Of a DNA stretch of 64,000 nt, positions 8,885 to 17,833 are shown one piece after another. Source of the stretch: Dechloromonas hankyongensis (GTDB lineage: Bacteria; Pseudomonadota; Gammaproteobacteria; Burkholderiales; Rhodocyclaceae); the NCBI RefSeq assembly GCF_022012295.1, contig NZ_JAKLTN010000002.1, positions 496,001-560,000 on the forward strand, given 5' to 3'. How positions within the stretch are numbered: position 1 is the stretch's first letter; every line of letters starts with the position of its first letter. Below the pieces are notes generated by a model. That model did no database searches. It worked only from the letters and a program-made list of their open reading frames with translations, and was not told the origin of the DNA. Position numbers and translations under genes: made by a program.

Positions 8885-10528
8885 TTACATGTTGGGGTAG
8901 GTCGGCCCTTCGCCGCCCTGCGGCACGACCCAGTTGATGTTCTGGGTCGGGTCCTTGATGTCGCAGGTCTTGCAGTGGACGCAGTTTTGCGCGTTGATCT
9001 GCAGGCGGGGCTGGCCTTCCTCCTGGCCGAGGATTTCATAGACGCCGGCCGGGCAGTAACGCTGTTCCGGTGCATCGTACTTGGCCAGGTTGATCGCGAC
9101 CGGCACGCTGGCATCCTTCAGTTGCAGATGGCATGGCTGCTCTTCCTCGTGGTTAGTGCTCGACAGGAAGACCGAAGACAGGCGATCGAAGGTGAGCGTG
9201 CCATCCGGCTTCGGGTAGTCGATCTTCGGGCATTCGCTGGCCAGCTTCAGCTTGGCGTGATCCGGCGTCTTGTGGTGCAGGGTCCACGGCGCCTTGCCGC
9301 CGAAGACGATCTGGTCGATGCCGAACATCAGCGAGCCGAATTTCAGGCCCTTGGACATCCACGGCTTGAAGTTACGTGCTTTGTGAAGTTCATCGTATAA
9401 CCAGCTGTTTTTAAACAATTCGTGATAGCCGGTCAGTTCGTCGTTCTGGCGTTCTGCGGCCAGCGCTGCGAAGCAGGCCTCGGCGGCCAGCGAACCGGTC
9501 TTGATGGCGCAGTGCGAGCCCTTGATGCGCGCCGCGTTGAGGAAGCCGGCGTCGTCGCCGACCAGCACGCCGCCCGGGAAGGTCAGCCTGGGCAACGATT
9601 GCAGGCCGCCGGCGGTCAGGGCGCGAGCGCCGTAGGCGATGCGCTTGCCGCCTTCGAGGAACTTGCGGATTTCCGGATGCGTCTTGTAGCGCTGGAATTC
9701 CTCGTAGGGCGACAGGTGCGGATTCTCGTAGCCGAGGCCGACGACGAAACCGACGGCGACCTGGTTGTTTTCCAGGTGGTAGAGGAAGCCGCCGCCATAG
9801 GTGTCCGGCTGCATCGGCCAGCCGCCGCTATGCACGACCAGGCCGAGCTGGTGCTTGTCGGGCTGGATTTCCCACAGTTCCTTGAGGCCGATGCCATAGG
9901 TTTGCGGATCGGAATCCTTGTCGAGCTGGAATTTTGCGATCAGCTGCTTGCCGAGGTGGCCGCGGCAGCCTTCGGCGAAGAAGGTGTATTTGCCGAGCAG
10001 TTCCATGCCCGGCTGGAAGTTCGGGCCTTCCGAGCCGTCTTGCAGGCGGCCCATGTCGCCGGTGGCGACGCCCTTGACCGCGCCATTGTCGTCGTACAGC
10101 ACTTCGGCGCCGGCAAAGCCGGGGTAGATTTCGACCCCCAGCGCCTCGGCCTGTTCGCCCAGCCAGCGGCAGACGTTGCCGAGCGAAATGACGTAGTTGC
10201 CCTCGTTGTGGAAGCAGCTGGGCAGGATGCTGTTCGGCACCTGGGTGGCACCGGCTTCGGACAGGATGAAGAAGCGGTCTTCGGAAACCGGGGCGTTGAG
10301 CGGGGCACCGTCTTCCTTCCAGTTGGGAAGCAGTTCGCTCAGGGCGCGCGGGTCCATGACGGCGCCGGACAAAATGTGGGCACCAATCTCAGCGCCTTTC
10401 TCGATCAGGCAGACGTTCACGTCTGTGCCTTTTTCCGCTGCCAGTTGCTTGAGTCGTATCGCCGAGGCCAGACCGGCCGGGCCGCCGCCCACGATGACGA
10501 CGTCGAATTCCATGGATTCCCGTTCCAT
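8885..10528 (-). CDS. Electron transfer flavoprotein-ubiquinone oxidoreductase
   Basis: A 547-residue membrane-associated flavoprotein that passes electrons from ETF (beta-oxidation, amino acid breakdown) to the quinone pool. An N-terminal FAD dinucleotide fold (VVIVGGGPAGLASAIRL) is followed by the quinone-binding part and a C-terminal ferredoxin-like domain with a 4Fe-4S cluster set: CPAGVYEI and QNCVHCKTCDIKDP. The start at 10528 (MERESMEFDVV) is supported by AAGGAGA just upstream; a longer frame would add an unrelated 36-residue leader. Size fits the family (about 550). It is divergent from the thioesterase gene. Confidence 0.95.
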   Translation of the reverse strand: MERESMEFDVVIVGGGPAGLASAIRLKQLAAEKGTDVNVCLIEKGAEIGAHILSGAVMDPRALSELLPNWKEDGAPLNAPVSEDRFFILSEAGATQVPNSILPSCFHNEGNYVISLGNVCRWLGEQAEALGVEIYPGFAGAEVLYDDNGAVKGVATGDMGRLQDGSEGPNFQPGMELLGKYTFFAEGCRGHLGKQLIAKFQLDKDSDPQTYGIGLKELWEIQPDKHQLGLVVHSGGWPMQPDTYGGGFLYHLENNQVAVGFVVGLGYENPHLSPYEEFQRYKTHPEIRKFLEGGKRIAYGARALTAGGLQSLPRLTFPGGVLVGDDAGFLNAARIKGSHCAIKTGSLAAEACFAALAAERQNDELTGYHELFKNSWLYDELHKARNFKPWMSKGLKFGSLMFGIDQIVFGGKAPWTLHHKTPDHAKLKLASECPKIDYPKPDGTLTFDRLSSVFLSSTNHEEEQPCHLQLKDASVPVAINLAKYDAPEQRYCPAGVYEILGQEEGQPRLQINAQNCVHCKTCDIKDPTQNINWVVPQGGEGPTYPNM

Positions 10529-10613
10529 GATGTCTCCTTGAATTATTGTGAGCTTATTTTCAATACGGTACAGTATGGAAAAGTAAAGATCAACAAAAGA
10601 GGACGAAGGATAC

Positions 10614-11024
10614 ATGGAACATCGCAGGAAGCTCATTCACGTCACCAATATGCCCATTCGCTGGGGCGATATGGACGCCTACGGCCACGTCAATAACACG
10701 ATCTATTTCCGTTACATGGAACAGGCCCGCGTCGAGTGGATCGAGGACATGCAGGTGGTCGTCCGGCCGGGCGGCGATGGGCCGGTGATCATCAATGCCA
10801 GCTGCACCTTCCTAATTCCGATGACCTATCCGGGCACGGTCGAGGTGCGCACCTATGTCGGTTCCATCGGTCGCTCCAGCTTCCAGACCTATGTCGAGAT
10901 GCGTATCGAAGGCGACGACAAGCTCTATGCCGAAGGCGCCGCCAAGGTGGTGTGGATGAATACCTTGACCGGAAAATCGGTTCCGGTGCCCGATCATATT
11001 CGGGCCGCCCTCGAAGCAGAGTAA
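10614..11024 (+). CDS. Acyl-CoA thioesterase, 4-hydroxybenzoyl-CoA thioesterase-like hotdog fold
   Basis: A 136-residue hotdog-fold thioesterase. The YbgC/4HBT signature is near the start: RWGDMDAYGHVNNTIYFRYM, with the catalytic Asp at residue 19-21 and the conserved HVNN; the hydrolysed acyl-CoA is not evident. The ATG at 10614 has AGAGGACGAAGG before it. It is read away from the ETF-quinone oxidoreductase gene, and dgt begins 35 bases after its stop, so the two are probably co-transcribed. Confidence 0.88.
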   Translation: MEHRRKLIHVTNMPIRWGDMDAYGHVNNTIYFRYMEQARVEWIEDMQVVVRPGGDGPVIINASCTFLIPMTYPGTVEVRTYVGSIGRSSFQTYVEMRIEGDDKLYAEGAAKVVWMNTLTGKSVPVPDHIRAALEAE

Positions 11025-11059
11025 ACTCGCAGCCCATCGCATCCACGAATTCAAAGCGC

Positions 11060-12412
11060 ATGGGCAAACGCAAAATCTGGGAAAAACTGCTGTCGAGCGA
11101 ACGCCTCGGGGCCGGCAAGGCGCCGGGCACGGCTGAGCGGACGGCGTTCCAGCAGGACTACGACCGCATCGTCTTCACTTCGGCCTTTCGCCGCCTGAAG
11201 GACAAGACGCAGGTTTTCCCCCTTTCCAAGAGCGACTACGTCCGCACCCGCCTGACGCACAGCCTGGAAGCAAGCTGCGTCGGCCGTTCGCTGGGCGCCG
11301 TGGTCGGCCGCGAGATCATTGCCCGCCACGGTCTGTCCCATGTCGAATCCGGCGATTTCGGCGCCATCGTCGCCGCCGCTTGCCTGGCGCACGACATCGG
11401 CAACCCGCCCTTCGGCCATGCTGGCGAGGATGCCATCCGCGAGTGGTTCCGCACTTCCGGCCTGCTCGAACGCCACGATTTCACGCCCGCCCAGAAGGCC
11501 GACTTCGAACGCTACGAGGGCAATGCCCAGGGCTTCCGTATTGTCAGCCGCCTGCAGAGCCCGGCCAATCCCGGCGGCCTGCAGCTGACCACCGCCGTGC
11601 TGGCGACCTTTACCAAATATCCACGGCCGTCGCATCTCGACTTCCAACTGGACGGCAAGAGCAGCAAGAAGTTCGGTTTCTTCCAGCAGGATGCCGACAA
11701 CTTCGCCCAGGTGGCGCGCTCGACCGGCCTGGTCGAACGCATTCCGGGCACAGCCTGGCGCCGCCATCCGCTGGCATCGCTGGTCGAAGTGGCGGATGAC
11801 ACCTGTTACCTCATCGTCGATCTCGAAGACGCGGCGCGCCTGGGTTTCGTGCCGTACAAGGATGCCGAATGCCTGCTCGGCGATCTGGCCGGCAATGCCA
11901 CCAGCAGCGGCCGGCTGTCGCGACTGCACGATCCGAAGGAACGGCTCGAATACCTGCGGGCCAAGGCCATCGGCCGCCTGCTGGAAAGCGCGGCCGCAGT
12001 CTTCCTGGAAAACGAGGATGCCATCCTGAGCGGCGAGTTCGACGACGAACTGCTCGCCCGGTCGCCGGTGGGGATTCCCTTGCAGGCGGTGCTCAAGCTG
12101 GCCAAGGAAACTATCTACACGGCCCGTCCGGCATTGGAGATCGAGACGGCCGGTTTCGAGGTTCTCGGCGCCTTGCTCGGCCTGTTCACCAATGCCGTCG
12201 AGGCGAGGGCGGGAGTGCCGGGAACGCGTTACACGACGCGCGAACGAATGCTCTTGGAGCTGTTGCCCAAGCAGTTCCTCGGTCATGGCGGCGAGCCGGA
12301 TTCGGACCCCTATGTCCGTCTGCTGCAGGTAGCCGATTTCGTCGCCGGGATGACCGATTCCTACGCCGTCGACATGTTCCGCAAGCTCAAGGGTTTCGAT
12401 CTGCCGACCTGA
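11060..12412 (+). CDS. dgt: Deoxyguanosine triphosphate triphosphohydrolase family (dGTPase)
   Basis: A 450-residue HD-domain enzyme that splits dNTPs, typically dGTP, into nucleoside and triphosphate. The HD metal-binding set is visible: RLTHSLEASCVGRSL, then CLAHDIGNPPFGHAGEDAI, and a later EVADDTCYLIVDLED carrying the last Asp. N-terminal DYDRIVFTSAFRRLKDKTQV is typical of dGTPase family proteins. The ATG at 11060 is chosen because it starts the conserved region; the frame is open further upstream over the thioesterase gene in another frame. Its 3' end overlaps the convergent LysR gene by 26 bases. Confidence 0.92.
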   Translation: MGKRKIWEKLLSSERLGAGKAPGTAERTAFQQDYDRIVFTSAFRRLKDKTQVFPLSKSDYVRTRLTHSLEASCVGRSLGAVVGREIIARHGLSHVESGDFGAIVAAACLAHDIGNPPFGHAGEDAIREWFRTSGLLERHDFTPAQKADFERYEGNAQGFRIVSRLQSPANPGGLQLTTAVLATFTKYPRPSHLDFQLDGKSSKKFGFFQQDADNFAQVARSTGLVERIPGTAWRRHPLASLVEVADDTCYLIVDLEDAARLGFVPYKDAECLLGDLAGNATSSGRLSRLHDPKERLEYLRAKAIGRLLESAAAVFLENEDAILSGEFDDELLARSPVGIPLQAVLKLAKETIYTARPALEIETAGFEVLGALLGLFTNAVEARAGVPGTRYTTRERMLLELLPKQFLGHGGEPDSDPYVRLLQVADFVAGMTDSYAVDMFRKLKGFDLPT

Positions 12413-13325
12413 AATTTTCCCAGGGGGGCTGCGGCATGAACTGGCGCTCCAGGGCTTCCAGGAAAACGCGGACCTTGGGCAGGCGTACCCGGCTCGGCGT
12501 GTAGCAGGCGTAGAGCTGGCGGCCGAAGCCGGTCAGCGGTTCGTAGTCGTCGAGCACGGACTGCAGGCGGCCGCGCCGGATTTCCGGACCGGCCATGTAG
12601 GTGGGCAGGATGGCCAGGCCGTGACCGGCGAGAACGGCATCGAAAATGCAATCCAGATTGTTGAAACGAAAGCGGCTGGCGATCGGAATGCTGACCTGGT
12701 CGCCATTGGCGCCGAGCAGGTCGACGGTGTTGCTGCTTTCGGCCTGCAGATAGCCGAAGCAGTTGTGCCAGGCCAGTTCGCTCGGGTGCTCCGGCGTGCC
12801 GTGCGCGGCGAGGTAGTTCGGGGTGGCGCAGATGACGCGATTCAGCGTGACCAGGCGCCGGGCGACGGCGTCGTCCGGCGGCGCCTTGGTGTGGCGCAGG
12901 GCGAGATCGATGTTGTCGTCGAACAGGTCGACCAGCTGGTCGGTCAGGATCAACTCGCATTCCAGTTCGGGGTATTGCGCGGTGATCTGCGGCAGTAGCG
13001 GCGCGATGTACCTGCGGCCGAAGGCGACCGAGGCGCTGACCCGGAGCAGGCCGTGCGGCGTGTCGCCGAGGTTGCGCACGGCGATTTCGGTGCTGGCGAT
13101 GGCCTCCAGAGCGCGCAGGGCGTGCTGATAGAACACTTCGCCGGACGGCGTCAGCGCCAGCTTGCGGGTCGAGCGTTCGAACAGGCGGACGCCGAAATTG
13201 CGTTCCAATTCGCCGATCTGCTTGCTGACCTGGGCGCGCGTACAATCCAGCCGGCGCGCCGCACCGGCCATGCTGCTGGTTTCGACCACCCGGACGAAGC
13301 TTTCCCAACTGCTCAGCCACTGCAT
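12387..13325 (-). CDS. LysR-family transcriptional regulator
   Basis: A 312-residue LysR protein: winged helix-turn-helix at residues 1-60 (FVRVVETSSMAGAARRLDCTRAQVSKQI) and a two-lobe effector-binding domain from about 90 to 300. It is divergent from the MFS transporter at 13425 with 99 bases between, the classical arrangement in which a LysR protein controls its neighbour and itself. Ligand unknown. Confidence 0.93.
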   Translation of the reverse strand: MQWLSSWESFVRVVETSSMAGAARRLDCTRAQVSKQIGELERNFGVRLFERSTRKLALTPSGEVFYQHALRALEAIASTEIAVRNLGDTPHGLLRVSASVAFGRRYIAPLLPQITAQYPELECELILTDQLVDLFDDNIDLALRHTKAPPDDAVARRLVTLNRVICATPNYLAAHGTPEHPSELAWHNCFGYLQAESSNTVDLLGANGDQVSIPIASRFRFNNLDCIFDAVLAGHGLAILPTYMAGPEIRRGRLQSVLDDYEPLTGFGRQLYACYTPSRVRLPKVRVFLEALERQFMPQPPWENFRSADRNP

Positions 13326-13327
13326 TT

Positions 13328-13344
13328 GTCAATGATCCGTTGAC
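13328..13344. promoter_or_regulatory. Possible LysR binding site
   Basis: Inverted repeat GTCAA-N7-TTGAC, which contains the T-N11-A spacing of LysR sites, just upstream of the lysR start and on the lysR side of the shared 99-base promoter region. Seen in sequence; function inferred. Confidence 0.4.
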
Positions 13345-13424
13345 GAGATGGTGCGCATTATGGGCTATTTTGTGTGCAATCTGGCGACTATAGTTCAGGC
13401 TAACAAACTAACAGGTATAACAAC

Positions 13425-14639
13425 ATGTTTCGTGCATTGAATCGCCCCGACATTCTCGTCACCGCGCTGGCCGCGGCCGGCATCATGATGATCTCGATGG
13501 GCATCCGCCAGTCGCAGGGATTGTTCATCGCGCCGCTCAACGATACGACCGGGCTGGGCATTGCTACCATCAGCTTCGCGTTGGCCATCGGCCAATTCAC
13601 CTGGGGCGCCATCCAGCCGCTGGCCGGCGCCATCGCCGACCGCCACGGGCCGCGCATCGTGCTGATCATCGGCATCCTGATGCTTTCGCTCGGCTGCGCG
13701 CTGACGCCTTACATGGGTTCCGGTTTCGGCCTGGCCGTGTCGCTCGGCCTGTTCTGCGCCATGGGTTCTGGCGCCAGTAGCTTCTCCGTGCTGATCGGTG
13801 CGGCGGCGCAGCGCATGCCGCCCGAAGCGCGCGGCGCGGCATCCGGCCTGATCAACGCCGGCGGTTCATTCGGCCAGTTCGTCTTCGCCCCTATCCTACA
13901 AAAGCTGATCCAAAGCCTGGGCTGGATCGGTTCGATGTGGGCGATGGCCGCCACCGCGCTGCTCGCCTTGCCGCTGGTCGGCAAGCTGACGAAATCGACG
14001 CATGCCATGCATATCCAGGACGACGATGGCGGGGTGCTGAAGGCGCTCGGTACGGCCATGCAGGACCGCAGCTACTTGTTGCTGCACGCCGGCTTCTTCA
14101 CTTGCGGCTTCCATATTGCCTTCCTCGTCACCCATCTCCCGGGCGAGGTGAATTTGTGCGGCCTGCCGCCGTCCGTCGCCAGCTGGTCGCTGGCCATCAT
14201 CGGTTTGGCCAACATCTTCGGCAGCCTGTATGCCGGGGCCTGTGTCGCCAAGTACCGCAGCAAGTACGTGCTGGCCGTGATGTACGGTTCGCGGGCGCTG
14301 CTCATCGCCTGGTACCTGATGATGCCGCGCACCGAATGGACCTTCTACCTGTTTGCCGCCGGTCTGGGCTTTACCTGGCTGGCTACCGTGCCGCCGACCG
14401 CCGCTATCGTCGGCAAGCTGTTCGGCATCCGTTATCTCGCTACGCTGTTCGGCATGACGCTGCTGTCGCACCAGATCGGCGGTTTCCTCGGCGCCTGGCT
14501 GGGCGGGCTGGCCATCACGCAATTCGGCGACTTCGGCTGGATGTGGTACGCCGACATGGCGCTGGCCGCTGCGGCCGCCGTGCTCAATCTGCCGATCCGC
14601 GAAGCGCCGGTGGCACGGCCGGCCGTGGCCGCCGCCTGA
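13425..14639 (+). CDS. MFS transporter
   Basis: A 404-residue inner-membrane carrier with about 12 predicted membrane helices. Conserved MFS loop motif GAIADRHGPRIVL between helices 2 and 3, and a GAASGLINAGGSFGQ stretch like the oxalate/formate antiporter branch. A LysR gene is transcribed away from it, so expression is probably induced by the substrate. The substrate (likely a small organic anion) cannot be assigned. Its stop abuts the stop of the convergent gene at 14640. Confidence 0.88.
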   Translation: MFRALNRPDILVTALAAAGIMMISMGIRQSQGLFIAPLNDTTGLGIATISFALAIGQFTWGAIQPLAGAIADRHGPRIVLIIGILMLSLGCALTPYMGSGFGLAVSLGLFCAMGSGASSFSVLIGAAAQRMPPEARGAASGLINAGGSFGQFVFAPILQKLIQSLGWIGSMWAMAATALLALPLVGKLTKSTHAMHIQDDDGGVLKALGTAMQDRSYLLLHAGFFTCGFHIAFLVTHLPGEVNLCGLPPSVASWSLAIIGLANIFGSLYAGACVAKYRSKYVLAVMYGSRALLIAWYLMMPRTEWTFYLFAAGLGFTWLATVPPTAAIVGKLFGIRYLATLFGMTLLSHQIGGFLGAWLGGLAITQFGDFGWMWYADMALAAAAAVLNLPIREAPVARPAVAAA

Positions 14640-14948
14640 TTACTTGAGACGGCCGAGGAAACGTTCGCGCGCCTCGGCCAGCGCGGGCAGGGCGGAGGCG
14701 TCGAGCAGTTCGCTGCAGGTCCGGTAAAAGTCGTCGAAGGCGGCGAGTACCTTTTTCTCTTCCACCTTGCGGCGCAGGCCAGGCTTGTCGTCGTCGCGGG
14801 TCGGCACGTCGATTGGCTTGAGGACGGCATAGCGGGGAATCATCTGCTGCCCCCCTTCTTCGGAGGAGGCCGTGACCGGGCCGGTCTTCACAAAAATCTT
14901 GCCGTGGAATTCGAAACGGTCGCCGATGGCAAGGTGTTGCAGCTTCAT
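14640..14948 (-). CDS. Conserved hypothetical protein, 102 residues
   Basis: An acidic/basic soluble protein with an N-terminal beta segment (LQHLAIGDRFEFHGKIFVKTGP) and a C-terminal helix (KKVLAAFDDFYRTCSELL). No catalytic motif, signal peptide or membrane segment. The first 50 residues look like a small barrel that could bind nucleic acid or a partner protein; this is only an impression. Start at 14948; ribosome site weak. Convergent with the MFS gene. Confidence 0.65.
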   Translation of the reverse strand: MKLQHLAIGDRFEFHGKIFVKTGPVTASSEEGGQQMIPRYAVLKPIDVPTRDDDKPGLRRKVEEKKVLAAFDDFYRTCSELLDASALPALAEARERFLGRLK

Positions 14949-15171
14949 GTTGGGGTTTCCAAGATAGAGTGTGTTTTTTTCCTGATAGATGCTTTGACTG
15001 AAACCGTGCGATCAGACCATGACGCATCTATCGGGTGATGTGTAGAAAAGCTCATTACAGAATACCCGGGAATTTCCCATGCGGTTTACGAAATAATGCT
15101 TCGACCCTCACGGCACGGGCGTTAACCCAGCCATCCAGGCGCACGGAACCACACCTCACGCTTCACTAAGC

Positions 15172-16398
15172 ATGAACAAACCCAAACTAGTTGAGCTGCT
15201 CGCCTGCCGCGAATTTCTATATTTTTGGTCTGCCCGGTTATTGGCTACGCTTGCCCAGCAAATGTTGATGGTGGCCGTTGGCTGGCAGATGTATGACATC
15301 ACCGGTAGTGCCTGGGATCTCGGCTTGGTTGGCTTGTTCCAGTTTCTGCCAGCACTGCTGCTCACGCTTCCGGCCGGCCATCTGATCGACAAGCTAAGAC
15401 GGGGGCGGATCTTCTCGTTGTGTGTCGTGGTTCAGGGCGCAGTGGCCCTGTTGTTGGGTACGGGAACTGTCTATGGCTTTGTTTCCCGCGAACTGATTCT
15501 CGGACTATCCGTTGCCCTGGGGGCATGCCGTGCTTTCCAGATGCCCACGCAGCAGGCATTGGTCCCCATGCTGGTCCCCATCGGCCTGCTTGAGCGTGCA
15601 GTGACACTGTCCACCACAGGCCTCCAGGTTGCAATCATCTGTGGGCCCGCGCTCGGCGGTTTTCTCTATGTTGCCGGAGCTCAAATCGTCTACGTCACCT
15701 GCGCCGGATTGATGCTCGGTGCTCTTACGCTCATGTTGGGGGTGCATGACAAGTATCAACCCTCAGCCGAGCAAACAACGCTGAAAAGTGTGTTGGCCGG
15801 CGCTCATTTTATCTGGACGAAAAAACTGCTCCTGGGAGCGCTATCGCTCGATTTGTTTGCTGTCTTGCTGGGTGGCGCCAGCGCGCTACTCCCGATTTTT
15901 GCGCGCGATATCTTGCATACCGGCCCTGAGGGCTTGGGTTTATTGCGTGCGGCTCCCGCAGTTGGCGCTTTGACGATGTCTTTGCTTCTGCTGCGCTGGC
16001 CCATACAGCGCCAGGTGGGGCCTTGGATGATGAGTTCGGTGGCGGTTTTCGGTTTGGCCACGGTGGTTTTCGGTTTGTCCGGCTATTTCGGAGTCTCGTT
16101 GATTGCGCTCGCGATCACCGGCGCCTTTGACAACGTCAGCGTGGTCATGCGCCAGACTCTGGTGCAACTCGAAACGCCAAACGAGATCCGGGGCCGGGTG
16201 TCCGCAGTGAACTCCATCTTCATTGGTGCCTCGAATCAGCTTGGGGAATTCGAATCCGGGGCCACCGCGGCGCTTTTCGGGCCGGTGGCGTCGGTCGTCT
16301 TGGGCGGTGTCGGAACTGTGGTCATTGCGATTGCCTGGATGCGCCTGTTTCCCGAGCTGGCAAAACGGGATCGGATGGTAGAGCGGGTTCCGCAGTAA
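15172..16398 (+). CDS. MFS transporter, EntS-like exporter family
   Basis: A 408-residue inner-membrane protein with about 12 membrane helices of the EntS-like MFS branch, whose best known member exports enterobactin. Landmarks: FYWFSARLLATLAQQML-like N-terminal helix, AVGWQMYDITGSAWDLGLVG, the loop AGHLIDKLRRGRIF, and NEIRGRVSAVNSIFIGASNQLG near residue 340. No siderophore genes are nearby. Codon use has more A/T-ending codons than neighbouring genes, a mild sign of a different origin. The preceding 223 bases contain no gene and no clear ribosome site for the ATG. Confidence 0.85.
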   Translation: MNKPKLVELLACREFLYFWSARLLATLAQQMLMVAVGWQMYDITGSAWDLGLVGLFQFLPALLLTLPAGHLIDKLRRGRIFSLCVVVQGAVALLLGTGTVYGFVSRELILGLSVALGACRAFQMPTQQALVPMLVPIGLLERAVTLSTTGLQVAIICGPALGGFLYVAGAQIVYVTCAGLMLGALTLMLGVHDKYQPSAEQTTLKSVLAGAHFIWTKKLLLGALSLDLFAVLLGGASALLPIFARDILHTGPEGLGLLRAAPAVGALTMSLLLLRWPIQRQVGPWMMSSVAVFGLATVVFGLSGYFGVSLIALAITGAFDNVSVVMRQTLVQLETPNEIRGRVSAVNSIFIGASNQLGEFESGATAALFGPVASVVLGGVGTVVIAIAWMRLFPELAKRDRMVERVPQ

Positions 16399-16464
16399 AT
16401 TTCTCAGTGCTGGAATACAAGGCTGCAAAGCTGAGCCTATTCTCCGCTTGCCAAAAAACGATTA

Positions 16465-16480
16465 CTGTACAAAAATACAG
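16465..16480. promoter_or_regulatory. LexA (SOS) box in front of lexA
   Basis: CTGT-N8-ACAG with an A/T-rich spacer (ACAAAAAT), 26 bases before the lexA ATG. Gives LexA control of itself and of the downstream imuA-imuB-dnaE2 genes. Confidence 0.9.
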
Positions 16481-16505
16481 CTAACGAATTTTGCAGGAGC
16501 AGACC

Positions 16506-17111
16506 ATGAAGCTCACGCCACGCCAGCAGGAAATTCTCGACTTCATCAAGAACACCGTCGAGGTGCTCGGCGCGCCGCCGACGCGGGCCGAAATCGCCTC
16601 CGCCTTCGGTTTTGCCTCGCCCAATGCGGCGGAAGACCACCTCAAGGCGCTCGCCAAGAAGGGCGCCATCAATCTCGAACCGGGCTCGGCCCGCGGCATC
16701 CGCCTCGTCGAGCAACTGGGCTTGCCGCTGATCGGCAGCGTGGCGGCGGGTTCGCCCATCCTCGCCGTCGAAAATGTGCAGGGGCGCTACGCCTTCGATG
16801 CCGGCATGTTCAACCCGCGTGCCGATTTCCTGCTCAAGGTGCGCGGCCTGTCGATGATCGATGTCGGCATTTACGACGGCGACCTGCTGGCCGTGCACAA
16901 GACCAACCAGGCCCGTGACGGCGAAATCGTCGTTGCCCGGATCGACGAGGAAGTAACCGTTAAGCGCCTGCAGCGCAAGAGCGGGTATATCGAACTGATC
17001 GCCGAAAACCCGGATTTCGAGCCGATTATCGTCCGTCCCGGCGAAGTCGAATTCGCCATCGAGGGCGTTGCCGTCGGCCTGATTCGCGGGGCGGGTTCCA
17101 AACTGTCATGA
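16506..17111 (+). CDS. lexA: LexA repressor
   Basis: A 201-residue SOS repressor and self-cleaving serine protease. The N-terminal winged helix begins [16 protein letters not shown]. The cleavage bond is Ala81-Gly82 (SVAAGSPI), the catalytic Ser is 116 ([10 protein letters not shown]) and Lys is 153 (EEVTVKRL), each three residues before its E. coli equivalent. The ATG at 16506 follows AGGAG; a TTG at 16491 in frame is not needed. It is the first gene of an operon with imuA, whose start overlaps its stop by four bases, and a LexA box lies upstream. Confidence 0.97.
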   Translation: MKLTPRQQEILDFIKNTVEVLGAPPTRAEIASAFGFASPNAAEDHLKALAKKGAINLEPGSARGIRLVEQLGLPLIGSVAAGSPILAVENVQGRYAFDAGMFNPRADFLLKVRGLSMIDVGIYDGDLLAVHKTNQARDGEIVVARIDEEVTVKRLQRKSGYIELIAENPDFEPIIVRPGEVEFAIEGVAVGLIRGAGSKLS

Positions 17112-17833
17112 ACGCTGTGCCGTTGCCGGTCGCCTTGGCGGATGTGCTGGCCAGAGGCGATGTCTGGCGCGGCGACACCCTGGCTTCCCTGCCGGAGGCC
17201 ACCATCCCTAGCGGTCATTCCGAACTCGATGCCGAATTGCCCGGCGGCGGCTGGCCGCGCGGTACGCTGACCGAATTCCTCGTCGAACGGAGTAGCATCG
17301 GCGAAATGAGCCTGCTGCTGCCGGCCCTGGCCCGTCTGTCGGGCGCCGGGGACTGGCTGGCCCTGGTGGCGCCGCCGTGGCTGCCGCATGCCCCGGCCTG
17401 GGCGGCGGCCGGCGTAGTGCTGGAACGGCTAGTCATCGTACGGGCCGGCCAGGATACGGCCTGGAGTACCGAACAACTGCTCGCCTGCGGCGGTTTCGCC
17501 GGTGTGCTGGCCTGGCTGGGCGAAGGGATCGATGCCAAGGCGCTGCGCCGCCTGCAGGTGGCGGCCGAAGGACGTTCGGTGTTTGCCGGTCTGTGGCGTT
17601 CGCTGGCTGTGGCCGACACCCCGTCACCGGCTTCCTTGCGGGTGGCGTTGTCTGCCGGTGACGACGCGCTGAGCATCCGCATTCTGAAACGGCGCGGCAG
17701 GCCGGCATCGCGGCAGCTTGATCTGCCATTTTCTTCGTCCATTCCCCGTCCCGCGAGGCATTCACGTGCTGTGGCTGGCCCTGCACTTTCCCTGGTTGCC
17801 GATCGAGGCATTGCCGCTGCGCCAGCCGCCTAG
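17108..17833 (+). CDS. imuA: Translesion DNA synthesis-associated protein ImuA
   Basis: A 241-residue RecA-like protein of the SulA/ImuA family. With ImuB and DnaE2 it forms the damage-induced mutasome found in bacteria without UmuDC. Typical segments are [21 protein letters not shown] (split across residues 38-58) and a following hydrophobic Walker-B-like stretch ([16 protein letters not shown]). No intact Walker A is seen, as expected. The start overlaps the lexA stop (ATGA), and its 3' end overlaps imuB by 68 bases, so translation is coupled. Confidence 0.92.
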   Translation: MNAVPLPVALADVLARGDVWRGDTLASLPEATIPSGHSELDAELPGGGWPRGTLTEFLVERSSIGEMSLLLPALARLSGAGDWLALVAPPWLPHAPAWAAAGVVLERLVIVRAGQDTAWSTEQLLACGGFAGVLAWLGEGIDAKALRRLQVAAEGRSVFAGLWRSLAVADTPSPASLRVALSAGDDALSIRILKRRGRPASRQLDLPFSSSIPRPARHSRAVAGPALSLVADRGIAAAPAA

